Shown here: positions 55,494-64,000 of the stretch, piece after piece
How the letters are laid out: every line of letters begins with the position of its first letter
Numbering within the stretch: position 1 is the stretch's first letter
NCBI GenBank assembly: GCA_003263775.1
Contig: JYJJ01000034.1
Location: 124,001-188,000, forward strand
DNA: 64,000 bases
Source of the DNA: Vibrio maritimus
GTDB taxonomy: Bacteria; Pseudomonadota; Gammaproteobacteria; Enterobacterales; Vibrionaceae
Direction: 5' to 3'
Notes under the pieces: generated by a model
What the model saw: the letters and a program-made list of their open reading frames with translations, nothing else
What the model was told of the DNA's origin: nothing
Database searches by the model: none
Translations under genes and position numbers: made by a program

Positions 55494-56914
55494 ATGTTTT
55501 ATGTTCACATGCTGCTGCTTCTGGCAGTCATTTTTGTCGGTATTCGTTATGGTGGTATTGCCTTTGGTCTACTTGGTGGCTTAGGCGTTTCCATTCTTAG
55601 TTTCTTCTTTGGCATTGCTCCCGGTACGCCTCCTATTGGCGTTATGCTCATCATTCTTGCGGTTGTTGCAGCGTCAGCAACACTTGAAGCAACAGGCGGT
55701 CTAAAACTACTCGTCCAATACGCTGAAAAATTGCTTCGTAAACACCCATCTAAAGTGGTCTTCCTTGGACCATTGTGTACCTATTCACTCACTGTGATGG
55801 TTGGCACGGGACACTCGGTGTATCCTCTGCTTCCTGTTATCTATGACGTCAGCATCAAGCGTGGTATTCGCCCTGAGCGCCCTATGGCGATTGCGACAGT
55901 TGCATCTCAAATGGGCATCACTGCGAGCCCTATTGCGGCAGCGGCAGCCGTAGTTATGGCGACAGCGGCAACCAACAACCTTGACATTACCTTGGGTCAA
56001 GTTTTGATGGTCACTATTCCTGCGACGCTTACTGGCGTATTAATTGCGGCAACGTGGAGCTTGAAACGTGGTAAAGAACTAAACGATGATCCAGAGTTTC
56101 TTGAACGCATGAAAGATCCTCAGTTCAAAGCTCAGCTTATCGATACGAGCCAAGCAAGCACAGGTGAAGCTGGCATCAAAGAAAGTCAGACAGCTAAGCG
56201 CGGCCTGACCGTCTTCCTACTTGGTATCCTAACCGTTATCTGTGTGGCTATGTTTGGCAAGGATCTCGGCCTACTACCCGATGGGGTTAGCACCTCTACA
56301 GCCTTACAATTCTTGATGCTTTCTGTGGGTGCCATTATTTTGCTCACCACGAATGTTGACCCTAAAAAAATCGTCAAAACCAACGTGTTTATTGCCGGTA
56401 TGAGTGCGGTCATCATCATCTTTGGTATTGCTTGGATGAGTGACACCATCATTGCTTACAACAAGCCTTACATCATCAGCCTAGTTGAAGACGTCGTAAA
56501 ATCGCACCCTTGGACCTTCGCGATCGCCATGTACGTTTCTTCTGTGTTCCTTAAGAGCCAAGCTGCGGTGCTGACCATTATGCTACCTCTCGGTTTTGCA
56601 CTAGGCATTCCAGCGGAAGTCTTAATTGGCGTGCTACCTGCATGTTACGCTTACTACTTCTTCCCATTCTACCATCGGACCTTGCAGCGATTACTTTTGA
56701 CCGCTCTGGTACCACTAAGATTGGTAAGTACATCCTTAACCACAGCTTCCTGATCCCAGGCTTCATTGGCGTGATCACGGCTACAGCCATTGGATATGCG
56801 ATATCAACAGGTGTACTACCTATCTGGTTGTGGGCGATAGCGACAGTTGGGCTAGCATTTGCGGTAAACAGCTACATGAATCGTATGAGCAGTGAAACGC
56901 TAAAATTAGCGTAA
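55494..56914 (+). CDS. Anaerobic C4-dicarboxylate transporter of the Dcu family (frameshifted)
   Basis: Two frames join near 56675 by one added base (YYFFPFY then PSDLAAITFDRSGTTKIGKYI) into about 473 residues with some ten helices. The Dcu family motifs are clear: GGIAFGLLGGLGVSILSF, VVAASATLEATGGLKLLVQYAEKLLRKHP, VGTGHSVYPLLPVIYD and IRPERPMAIATVASQMGITASPIAAA. Dcu carriers exchange fumarate, malate or aspartate for succinate during fumarate respiration. AAGGAG lies five bases before the ATG. I see no clear FNR box upstream and cannot tell DcuA from DcuB. Confidence 0.9.
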
Positions 56915-56939
56915 AGACTCAAACAAACAGCACGAAATG

Positions 56940-56970
56940 AGTGGAGCCAAACAAACGGCTCCACTTTTTG
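56940..56970 (+). terminator. Rho-independent terminator
   Basis: The perfect nine-base stem AGTGGAGCC / GGCTCCACT is followed by TTTTTG, 26 bases after the Dcu gene. Confidence 0.9.
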
Positions 56971-57022
56971 TTCCTTCGATGCTTGCGCCTAGTTTTATAA
57001 GGTTCCCTCTTATCAGATTAGG

Positions 57023-57040
57023 TGTACAACTAGCTTTACT
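57023..57040 (+). promoter_or_regulatory. Putative TyrR box upstream of the homogentisate operon
   Basis: TGTACA-N6-TTTACT matches the TyrR consensus TGTAAA-N6-TTTACA at ten of twelve fixed positions. It lies about 280 bases before the hppD start, in a 405-base gap (56915-57319) that otherwise holds only the Dcu terminator and AT-rich sequence. Confidence 0.45.
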
Positions 57041-57319
57041 TTTCTTAACATTTCATTTACACCTCTCTATTCTATACCTCTCTTCCGTGGCTATTAAACA
57101 TCTCAAATATTTCAACACCTTAACCAACGAAAATACTCATCCACGAACACACCAACTCGTTTGTAGCAAATTTGTTACACAGCAAATTCACCAACTGCGT
57201 TTTTGTCTAACGCATTGACCCTATTCCCTTTTCCTTCAACTTTGCTCAAATTTAAGTCAACACCCTACAACAAGGTCTTCCAACGAAGGAGACCGTTTGA
57301 CTATCAAAAGGAAATGACC

Positions 57320-58404
57320 ATGACTATCAACTTCAACCCTCTTGGAACCGATGGCTTTGAATTCGTTGAGTACACAGCGGCGACTGACGACGGTATTAAC
57401 GATCTAAAACGCCTTTTTGACTCATTAGGGTTTGCTGAGATCGCTAAGCACCGCTCAAAAGAAGCTTGGTTATATCGTCAGGGAGACATCAACTTTATCG
57501 TCAACGCGCAGCCACACAGCCAAGCAGAAGAGTTTGCGCGCATTCACGGCCCTTCGGTCTGTGGTATGGCGTTTCGAGTGGAGGATGCCGCGAAAGCATG
57601 GCACATGGACTAGAAAATGGTGGCGAGCAATATGTCACCGAGATCGGTCCTATGGAGCTAAGCATTCCTGCCATTTACGGCATTGGTGAGAGTTTGCTTT
57701 ACTTCGTTGACCGTTACGGAAGCAGCAGCATCTACGATGTGGATTTTAAGTTCTATCCAGATGCACAAAAACGCCTAGCCGAGCAAGACGTGGGTCTATA
57801 CGAACTTGACCACCTAACTCACAACGTTAAGCAAGGCAACATGGATGTCTGGTCTGGCTTTTATGAGCGTATTGGCAACTTCCGAGAGATTCGCTACTTC
57901 GACATCGAGGGCAAACTCACCGGACTGGTTAGCCGCGCAATGACAGCACCTTGTGGCAAAATCCGCATCCCTATCAACGAATCTTCTGACGATAAATCGC
58001 AGATCGAAGAGTTCATTCGTGAGTATAACGGCGAAGGTATCCAGCACATCGCACTGACCACGGACGATATCTATCAGACGGTGCAAACACTACGCGATCG
58101 CGGCATGGACTTTATGCCAACACCAGACACCTACTATGAAAAAGTCGATTCTCGAGTCAAAGGTCATGGTGAGGACGTAAGCCGTCTGCAAGAACTGCGG
58201 ATTCTTGTCGATGGCGCACCGATGAAAGATGGCATCTTACTTCAAATCTTCACCCAAACCGTTATCGGCCCTGTGTTCTTTGAAATCATTCAACGCAAAG
58301 GCAACGAAGGCTTCGGCGAAGGCAACTTTAAAGCGCTGTTTGAATCGATTGAAGAAGATCAGATCCGCCGCGGCGTATTAAACGAGGTAACCGATAATGC
58401 GTAA
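57320..58404 (+). CDS. hppD: 4-Hydroxyphenylpyruvate dioxygenase (frameshifted)
   Basis: HPPD turns 4-hydroxyphenylpyruvate into homogentisate. The frames join near 57598 by one added base (DAAKAW then HGLENGGEQYVTEIG), giving about 361 residues. The iron ligands are in YELDHLTHNVKQGN (His), EGIQHIALTTDDI (His) and PVFFEIIQRKGN (Glu), and the C-terminal gate helix GFGEGNFKALFESIE is present. I start at the ATG at 57320, seven bases after AAGGA; an ATG two codons earlier is too close to it. It overlaps hmgA by eight bases, so the operon is translationally coupled. Confidence 0.95.
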
Positions 58405-59530
58405 ATGGCCAACCTTCCCTCACCGAGAGGGAACCTATTCGAAGCAGGCTCATGCCGACTTTCCTGACGAGGCGATTTATGAGCGAGAAGCAGGTCGAGA
58501 AGGTTTCTTTGGCCCTGCTAGCCACTTTCACCACCAACATGCACCAACTGGCTGGTCTGAATGGGAAGGTGAGCTCAAGCCGCGTGCATTTAATCTCAAC
58601 CATGTTGAGTCTGCTCATCAATCGTCGCCCTGGTCTGCCCCGAGCATATTGGAAAATCGCGAATGTAAAGTGCGAGTCTGGAAGCTAGCAGAAAAGATGT
58701 CAGGACTTGCTCGCAACGGTGACGGTGATGAACTGCTGTTTATTCACCAAGGCTGCGCAGATCTTTATTGTGACTATGGTCATCTTGATGTTGAAGAAGG
58801 CGATTATGTACTGATCCCTCGCTCAACCAACTGGCGACTAGAACCCAAAGCGCCGATGTTCATCTTAATGATTGAAAACACGGGTGCAGCTTACGCGCTT
58901 CCAGAAAAAGGCATAGTAGGTCAACACGCCGTATTTGACCCAGCGGTACTAGAAGCGCCAGCGATTAATGAGCGTTTTAAAGCGCAATACAGTGAAGAGC
59001 AAACCACTGTCGCACTCAAACGCGGCAACAAAATCAACACCATCACTTATCCGTTTAACCCACTGGATGCGATTGGCTGGCACGGAGACTTATCGGTACT
59101 TAAGCTCAACTGGCGAGATATCAGACCGTTGATGTCTCATCGCTATCACCTACCACCGTCAGCGCATACCACGTTTGTCGGTAACGGATTTGTCGTTTGT
59201 ACCTTTGTGCCAAGACCCATTGAGAGCGATCCCGGTGCACTGAAAGTTCCGTTCTACCACAACAATGATGACTACGATGAAGTGCTGTTTTACCACGCAG
59301 GTGACTTCTTCAGTCGAGATAACATCGAAGCCGGTATGATGACGTTCCACCCCGCAGGGTTCACTCACGGCCCTCATCCTAAAGCGTTCAAAGCCGGACT
59401 AGAAGCTAAGAAAACCTTTACCGATGAAGTCGCGGTAATGATAGATACGCGCAATGCGCTCGAACACAGCGTCGAAGCCGAGGCGGTGGAAAACCGCGAA
59501 TACGTCTACAGCTGGAAAGCAGGGAATTGA
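58397..59530 (+). CDS. hmgA: Homogentisate 1,2-dioxygenase
   Basis: HmgA opens the ring of homogentisate to maleylacetoacetate. The 377-residue protein is intact and belongs to the shorter bacterial type: ELLFIHQGCADLYCDYGHLDVEEGDYVLIPRSTNWRLEP forms the cupin. The iron-binding region is YDEVLFYHAGDFFSRDNIEAGMMTFHPAGFTHGPHPKAF, with two conserved His residues and a Glu. Its ATG lies inside the end of hppD, and fahA follows after one base. Loss of this enzyme in Vibrio leads to pyomelanin pigment. Confidence 0.95.
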   Translation: MRKWPTFPHREGTYSKQAHADFPDEAIYEREAGREGFFGPASHFHHQHAPTGWSEWEGELKPRAFNLNHVESAHQSSPWSAPSILENRECKVRVWKLAEKMSGLARNGDGDELLFIHQGCADLYCDYGHLDVEEGDYVLIPRSTNWRLEPKAPMFILMIENTGAAYALPEKGIVGQHAVFDPAVLEAPAINERFKAQYSEEQTTVALKRGNKINTITYPFNPLDAIGWHGDLSVLKLNWRDIRPLMSHRYHLPPSAHTTFVGNGFVVCTFVPRPIESDPGALKVPFYHNNDDYDEVLFYHAGDFFSRDNIEAGMMTFHPAGFTHGPHPKAFKAGLEAKKTFTDEVAVMIDTRNALEHSVEAEAVENREYVYSWKAGN

Positions 59531-59531
59531 T

Positions 59532-60541
59532 ATGAAACTAGCCACACTTAACAATAACACCCGCGATGGCCAGTTGGTTGTCGTCAGTCGAGATCTCAGC
59601 CAATATATTGCAGTTCCTGAGATTGCGCCAACGCTGCAAGCCGCTCTAGATAACTGGCAACAACTTGAGCCTCTTCTAGAAGAAGTTTACCTCGGTCTTA
59701 ACCAAGGCATTTTGCTGCAAGCGCTCCCATTTGAGCAGTCGCAATGCGAATCCCCTCTCCCACGTGCTTACCAATGGGCGGATGGTTCGGCTTATGTCAA
59801 TCACGTAGAGTTGGTTCGTAAAGCGCGCGGTGCAGAAATACCAGAGAGCTTTTGGACTGATCCACTGATGTATCAAGGCGGCTCAGATACCTTTTTGGCC
59901 CCGCACGCACCTATTGTGATGGAAAGCGAACAATGGGGCATCGACTTTGAAGGCGAAGTCGCCGTCATTACCGATGACGTCCCTATGGGGCGAGTACAGA
60001 GCAAGCTCACAGAGCTATTCGACTTCTGATGTTAGTCAATGACGTATCATTACGTGGACTGATTCCTGGGGAGCTCGCCAAGGGATTCGGGTTCTTTCAA
60101 TCCAAGCCTTCATCGGCATTTTCGCCAGTTGCCGTCACGCCCGACGAACTTGGCAAAGCATGGCACGACAGTAAGGTTCATTTGCCACTGATCTCGCACT
60201 ACAACCGCGAACCATTCGGTCACCCAAATGCGGGGGTTGATATGACCTTCGACTTTGCAGAGCTCGTTGCCCATGCAGCGAAAACCAGACCGCTGTCGGC
60301 AGGTTGCATCGTCGGCTCAGGCACCGTCTCGAACAAGCAAGGCACCGAATTCGGTACTTCCATTGAAGAAGGTGGCGTTGGGTATTCATGCATTGCAGAG
60401 AGGCGAATGATTGAAACTATTCGCGATGGTCAGCCAACCACATCGTTTATGCGCTTTGGCGATAGCATCAAAATAGAAATGGTGGACGATAACGGCCAAT
60501 CCATCTTTGGCACGATTGAGCAAACGGTCGAAAAATATTGA
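59532..60541 (+). CDS. fahA: Fumarylacetoacetate hydrolase family protein (frameshifted)
   Basis: It splits fumarylacetoacetate into fumarate and acetoacetate. Two frames join near 60013 by one added base (SKLTE then IRLLMLVNDVSLRGLIP) into about 336 residues. The FAH fold motifs are DGSAYVNHVELVRKARG with the catalytic His, the metal-binding Glu residues in GIDFEGEVAVITDDVP, the LMLVNDVSLR strand, and KPSSAFSPVAVTPDELG. The ATG at 59532 has AGGGA upstream; the longer frame from 59454 overlaps hmgA and is not family sequence. Confidence 0.93.
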
Positions 60542-60551
60542 GGGTCATGAT

Positions 60552-61190
60552 TTGATTCTATACGACTACTGGCGGTCATCGGCGGCTTATCGGGTACGGA
60601 TAGCGTTAAACCTAAAAGGCATTTCGTTTCAGTCCGTACCAATAAACCTCATTAAAGATGGGGGACAGCAACATTCGCCCGAATACGCCGCACTCAACCC
60701 GAATGAGCTGGTGCCACTACTGGTTGATGGTGAAATAACACTCAATCAATCGCTGACCATCATCGATTACTTGGATGAGCGCTATCCAGGACTTAGATTG
60801 ACACCTAGCGGGGGTAAGCAGCGTTATTTGGTGAAAGCACTAGCGCAGGACATTGCAATCGACATTCATCCAATCAACAACCTGAGAGTGATTCAACACT
60901 TACACCAACAGTTTGATATCGATGAACAAGATAAAGTGCGCTGGATGCAACACTGGATTAGCAGAGGCTTTAGCGCACTAGAGCAAAAATTAACACCGAT
61001 TCGTGGTGACTATTGTGTTGGAAATGAAGTGAGTCTTGTTGATGTCTGTTTAGTGCCGCAGGTATACAATGCACAACGCTTTAGCGTCGATATGTCGGCC
61101 TACCCGAACATAGATGAAATAGCTAACCGGCTGAGTAAACTCGGCGCCTTTCAGAAAGCTTTGCCCGAGAACCAAAAAGACGCCACATAA
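60552..61190 (+). CDS. maiA: Maleylacetoacetate isomerase (zeta-class glutathione transferase)
   Basis: MaiA isomerises maleylacetoacetate to fumarylacetoacetate using glutathione. The protein of about 212 residues has the zeta-class active site LYDYWRSSAAYRVRIALNLKGI (S-S-A-Y-R-V-R-I), the glutathione contacts NPNELVPLLVDGEITLNQSLTIIDYLDERYP, and the C-terminal helical domain with DIAIDIHPINNLRV. I start at the TTG at 60552, with GAGGG six bases upstream; homologues begin at this MILYDYWRSS point. It is the last gene of the hppD-hmgA-fahA-maiA operon. The order of enzymes covers the whole path from 4-hydroxyphenylpyruvate to fumarate and acetoacetate. Confidence 0.93.
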   Translation: MILYDYWRSSAAYRVRIALNLKGISFQSVPINLIKDGGQQHSPEYAALNPNELVPLLVDGEITLNQSLTIIDYLDERYPGLRLTPSGGKQRYLVKALAQDIAIDIHPINNLRVIQHLHQQFDIDEQDKVRWMQHWISRGFSALEQKLTPIRGDYCVGNEVSLVDVCLVPQVYNAQRFSVDMSAYPNIDEIANRLSKLGAFQKALPENQKDAT

Positions 61191-61200
61191 CGAGTTAAAA

Positions 61201-61222
61201 AAAGGCCAGTCTACTGGCCTTT
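61201..61222. terminator. Bidirectional rho-independent terminator
   Basis: The ten-base stem AAAGGCCAGT / ACTGGCCTTT has an A-run on its left flank. It lies at the convergent ends of maiA and the thioesterase gene. Confidence 0.8.
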
Positions 61223-61829
61223 ACTGCTCGCTCACTAGAACTGGTGAAGCATCGGCGCTTTGATTCGCAGTTGGCGGCCATGGACGATGCTGCTCCGAAT
61301 CTATCCACTCTTGCACCCACATCGGAATATCACTTGTCATTGGCTGTTCGCCCGCAGCGTCAATCACTTGTAAAGGAGGCACAATGCCGTTTTTCGAGGT
61401 GACGCCTGCACGAATCAAAACTGAAGAACAAGGGTGTCCTTTCACCCACATCGACTGCTCTAGATAGAACCATTTATCATCGGTAGCGACACACTGGGTT
61501 TTCATGGTGATCTTGTCGAACATACGCACGCGCTTGCGATAGCGCACCGAACTTCCAGCGACCACTAAACCCCAACGGTTTTGTTTGAGAGTACGCATCA
61601 ATCCACACTTGACTGATAACGCCGTGCGCCCCAAATCATAAAGCGTAAGAATGCGACCGTTGTTCATTTCCATGAACATATCTATGTCCCATGGATGACA
61701 ACGAAATTCGATTTCATCTTGTTGGGTATAACTAATGGCTGGCTTGTTATTAGATTGAAAAATGGTCTTGGCCAGTCTTAAAAAAGGGTACATGTTACTA
61801 CTCATCTTTGAATGCTGATCTGTAACCAT
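61221..61829 (-). CDS. Acyl-CoA thioesterase family protein (hot-dog fold)
   Basis: The protein has up to 202 residues; starts at 61829, 61805 or 61793 (MYPFLRLAKTIFQ) are all possible. The hot-dog core is EIEFRCHPWDIDMFMEMNNGRILTLYDLGRTALSVKCGL, where the Asp-Met-x-x-Glu-Met-Asn-Asn-Gly stretch is the 4HBT active-site helix. Then come WGLVVAGSSVRYRKRVRMFDKITMKTQCV and WFYLEQSMWVKG. It resembles THEM6-like proteins. The last 40 residues are a Pro/Ser-rich tail. It converges with maiA and shows no link to that pathway. Confidence 0.85.
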   Translation of the reverse strand: MVTDQHSKMSSNMYPFLRLAKTIFQSNNKPAISYTQQDEIEFRCHPWDIDMFMEMNNGRILTLYDLGRTALSVKCGLMRTLKQNRWGLVVAGSSVRYRKRVRMFDKITMKTQCVATDDKWFYLEQSMWVKGHPCSSVLIRAGVTSKNGIVPPLQVIDAAGEQPMTSDIPMWVQEWIDSEQHRPWPPTANQSADASPVLVSEQ

Positions 61830-61990
61830 AGACCTGAACTGGAACCTTTACTCTAAAAAGAGTGCGTTTTGTGACTCATATGGCACACACAGCGATATTA
61901 CTAGCATCTGTAAGTTCACCGTTTGATGGTGTTTTTACCGCCAATAATTGCTACAGTCTCGCCTGTTTAGAAACCACTTAAGCGTTAACC

Positions 61991-62392
61991 ATGACGATAT
62001 CACTGATTGCTACTCGACTGACTCGCGGTCAAGATCTAAAACTTGCCATTGCCGAACTTATTCTCCAGCACAACTTAACCGCTGGCTCTATTGCTTCTTG
62101 TGTTGGTTGTCTATCGAAAGTACACCTTCGCCTTGCAGGTGCAGAGAGAACCTTGCTACTTGAGGAGCAATTAGAGATCGTCTCGATAATGGGCACACTC
62201 ACCTTAGATCATCAACACATTCATATTTCGGTTGCTAACCAACATGGAGAAGTATTAGGTGGACACCTTCTCGAAGGAAGCATCATCGATACAACAGCAG
62301 AGCTGTTGATTCATCACTATCCAGTTCGACACTTTGTCCGTGAGTATGATTCAAATACGGGTTATAGCGAGTTGGTTACCGACGAAAACTAA
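61991..62392 (+). CDS. PPC domain (DUF296) protein
   Basis: The 133-residue protein is a single PPC/DUF296 domain: RLTRGQDLKLAIAELILQHNLTAGSIASCVGCLSKVHLRLA, then EEQLEIVSIMGTLTLDHQHIHISVANQHGEVLGGHLLEGSII, with the Arg and two His residues of a possible metal site. In plants the domain is linked to AT-hook DNA-binding proteins; bacterial stand-alone forms are trimers of unknown function. It lies alone and has a terminator. Confidence 0.9.
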   Translation: MTISLIATRLTRGQDLKLAIAELILQHNLTAGSIASCVGCLSKVHLRLAGAERTLLLEEQLEIVSIMGTLTLDHQHIHISVANQHGEVLGGHLLEGSIIDTTAELLIHHYPVRHFVREYDSNTGYSELVTDEN

Positions 62393-62418
62393 AAAAGGCT
62401 TCCAAATGGAAGCCTTTG
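62393..62418. terminator. Rho-independent terminator
   Basis: The stem AAAGGCTTC / GAAGCCTTT has an A-run on its left flank, which would serve the minus-strand chitinase gene as well. Confidence 0.8.
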
Positions 62419-62432
62419 ATTAATATGAATCC

Positions 62433-64000
62433 TTATTGTGGATTCAACCCTAGCGTTTGCAGTACCAGCTTAAAGTTGTCCTGACGCTCTTTGACAGCGT
62501 GAACCTTACCACTCACCGGACAAGTACTATCTGGACAGCCACGGTTAACAATACCTGACACCGCATCGATAAACTCAGTGCCTTGCATTCCACCGTCTAC
62601 GTATTTTTTAAGCTCAGTATGATAGTTCCAAGCCGCGTACGGACCACCTTCATCATTGTAAGTTTGAACCGAAGAAACCCAATAGAACAGACCCGCAATC
62701 CATTTGATTTCGCGATTCTCCTCAGAGCTACAGATCAAGCCTGGATTTGAACAGAAATCCAAATCAGCATATAGAGGGTTGGCCGGAGGTGCTTCCACCA
62801 CCACACCATTCACAGTAGTGCCTACGGTATCTGGGTCAACATGCGAACGTCCCATAAAGTGGTTTAGAGTACCGAAGTTTTGGCGACCAGTGGTTTGAAT
62901 AACACCACGCCCCCACCAGCCACAGCCTTCAACCGTTCCAGTCGTATCGCTTCCATCCCAGATAAACTTACCTGCCTTCTGACCTTCGTAAACTTTACAG
63001 TCAGCACGCTCCCAAACTTGCTGTGAACTATCCACCGTCGATGGGACTTCCATACAGTGACCATCGTTAGTCCAACGACCAACATTACCGTTCACTAGCA
63101 GGCCTTTCTCGGCAAGAACAGAGTCTGGCGCTGCGAAAATCGGAGCAGGTGCGCCGTACCATTTGGCATTGGTCAGTGCACTCACTTCCATCTTAGGATC
63201 GCGCGGACATGAGTATGGATGATCAATACCCGTAACCGGGTCCATCCCGTAATCGGCATACTTCTGACCTAATTGACCACAACTTGCCGTCATAGGGTAG
63301 TTAACCGCAGCGCCGTATCTGACTTCTGACCAGTTGTTCTCATCACAGGCGTTATAACGAATGGTCTCTTGCATACTTTGTGATAGGAAAGCAGCAATCG
63401 CAACCTTCGCATACTTGGCATTGGTCGCATCATCCACAGTGTCATCCAAAAGCCAGAACGTATTACCCGCCACACCCACATTGTGCATAGAGTTAAGACC
63501 AGCCAGGAAGTCCGCCCATTTATACACTGTTGAAGGGGCCCAGTTACCCTGCGAGACTTCATACAAGAACGCTTGATTATTCATTGCATTTTCCGCACTC
63601 GCTAGCTCGCTATTAAGTGCAGCGATACGGGTAAGAGGACCATTGGTGATGCTCTCTCCTACATAGTACAGCGGCAATTTCGCGGTTTGGTACTGCTCAA
63701 TCTTATTGGTAAGTTCTACCGTTTCACTATCAAACAAAATCGCAAACACGTTGCTATGCGCAGCCTTACGCAGCTGACCTTGTTTGGACAAGTCCCCCAT
63801 AAAGTAATTGACTGTTTGCGACGTTGGCATAGAGGTTAACAGCGCTGGGGTACGGATGTGATCAGAGACTTGCTTCACATACTCTAAAGCGTAGTACCAC
63901 TGCTCATCAGACAGTGCAGGCGTATCCGCCGATTTAGTAAAGGCGATGAAATCGGCTTTGGTTGTCGAACCTGCATCATAAAGTGCAAAACTTGAGAGCA
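62433..64000 (-). CDS. GH19-type chitinase, partial (5' end beyond the window)
   Basis: The frame is open to the right edge of the window, so the true start lies outside; the GTG at 63878 is only the first internal start codon. At least 521 residues are visible. The family signature is VEGCGWWGRGVIQTTGRQNFGTLNHFMG, matching the GH19 chitinase substrate-binding motif (Y-W/Y-GRG-x-IQ-x-TG-x-x-N-(Y/F)-G). An upstream Glu in FLSQSMQETIRYNACDEN is the likely catalytic acid. Six or more Cys (for example CSNPGLIC, RGCPDSTCP) fit an exported enzyme. Chitin use is typical of Vibrio. Signal peptide and binding modules cannot be seen. Confidence 0.82.
   Translation of the reverse strand, partial: LSSFALYDAGSTTKADFIAFTKSADTPALSDEQWYYALEYVKQVSDHIRTPALLTSMPTSQTVNYFMGDLSKQGQLRKAAHSNVFAILFDSETVELTNKIEQYQTAKLPLYYVGESITNGPLTRIAALNSELASAENAMNNQAFLYEVSQGNWAPSTVYKWADFLAGLNSMHNVGVAGNTFWLLDDTVDDATNAKYAKVAIAAFLSQSMQETIRYNACDENNWSEVRYGAAVNYPMTASCGQLGQKYADYGMDPVTGIDHPYSCPRDPKMEVSALTNAKWYGAPAPIFAAPDSVLAEKGLLVNGNVGRWTNDGHCMEVPSTVDSSQQVWERADCKVYEGQKAGKFIWDGSDTTGTVEGCGWWGRGVIQTTGRQNFGTLNHFMGRSHVDPDTVGTTVNGVVVEAPPANPLYADLDFCSNPGLICSSEENREIKWIAGLFYWVSSVQTYNDEGGPYAAWNYHTELKKYVDGGMQGTEFIDAVSGIVNRGCPDSTCPVSGKVHAVKERQDNFKLVLQTLGLNPQ

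Noticed and set aside
57203..57319. Upstream extension of hppD from 57203
   Set aside because: The added residues are not family sequence, and a good ribosome site sits directly before 57320.
1..64000. tRNA, rRNA, insertion sequences and attachment sites
   Set aside because: I found no cloverleaf-like sequence, rRNA signature, transposase or integrase motif, or paired direct repeats bounding an island. A dedicated scan could still find a missed small RNA.

Overview
This window reads as chromosomal DNA of a marine gammaproteobacterium of the Vibrionaceae, most likely a Vibrio. The pointers are a VcINDY-like dicarboxylate transporter, NhaD, a UPF0319 (YccT-type) protein, a Dps, an Omp85-type barrel, paired DUF4156 lipoproteins, an intact homogentisate pathway, a GH19-type chitinase and many LysR regulators each facing a small metabolic unit. 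It is a metabolic and accessory region. I see no rRNA, tRNA, CRISPR array, insertion sequence or prophage.

Layout. 0-9.4 kb: a sensory GGDEF-fold protein with a degenerate active site, a LysR, an Omp85-like barrel, UPF0319, an SGNH esterase, a DASS transporter, and an alpha/beta hydrolase with a TetR regulator (matching putative operators in front of both). 9.5-13.5 kb: an AEC transporter, thiM-thiE with a third co-transcribed gene, and a secreted SPOR-like protein. 13.7-26.2 kb: nhaD, a DUF962 protein, a DUF1254/DUF1214 protein, LysR-isochorismatase, a MocR regulator facing a flavin-binding protein, an acyltransferase-nitroreductase pair, dps, and a LysR facing an aldo/keto reductase-GlcG pair. 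26.3-42.1 kb: the most unusual part. A giant repeat lipoprotein/adhesin (about 2,850 residues, with six nearly identical 91-residue repeats, a choice-of-anchor domain, an internal GlyGly-CTERM-like signal and a C-terminal barrel) faces an S8 protease and a TIGR03032 protein. Converging on these is a tight six-gene operon with three tail-collar (MdpB-like) proteins, a DUF6916-like protein, a GNAT acetyltransferase and an Asp/Asn beta-hydroxylase, followed upstream by a SAM methyltransferase. I propose this as one candidate surface-structure and modification locus. 42.2-51.7 kb: MATE, FMN reductase-VOC with a divergent LysR, a methyltransferase, pirin, an ankyrin-quinone reductase-antitoxin-domain operon with a divergent LysR, and a CtlX-like amidinohydrolase. 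52.2-56.9 kb: an ABC exporter, twin lipoproteins and a Dcu-type C4-dicarboxylate transporter. 57.3-61.2 kb: tyrosine/homogentisate catabolism (hppD-hmgA-fahA-maiA) behind a putative TyrR box. 61.2-64 kb: a thioesterase, a PPC/DUF296 protein and a GH19-like chitinase cut by the window edge.

Sequence quality matters for every reader of this annotation. At least 19 single-base frameshifts break 14 otherwise well-conserved genes, including core enzymes such as HPPD and NhaD. Eighteen behave as one-base deletions and one as a one-base insertion. Such a uniform pattern is far better explained by sequencing or assembly error than by gene decay, so I have joined the pieces and marked where each break lies. 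The lone AraC C-terminal fragment near 45.8 kb is the only part that looks like a genuine gene remnant.
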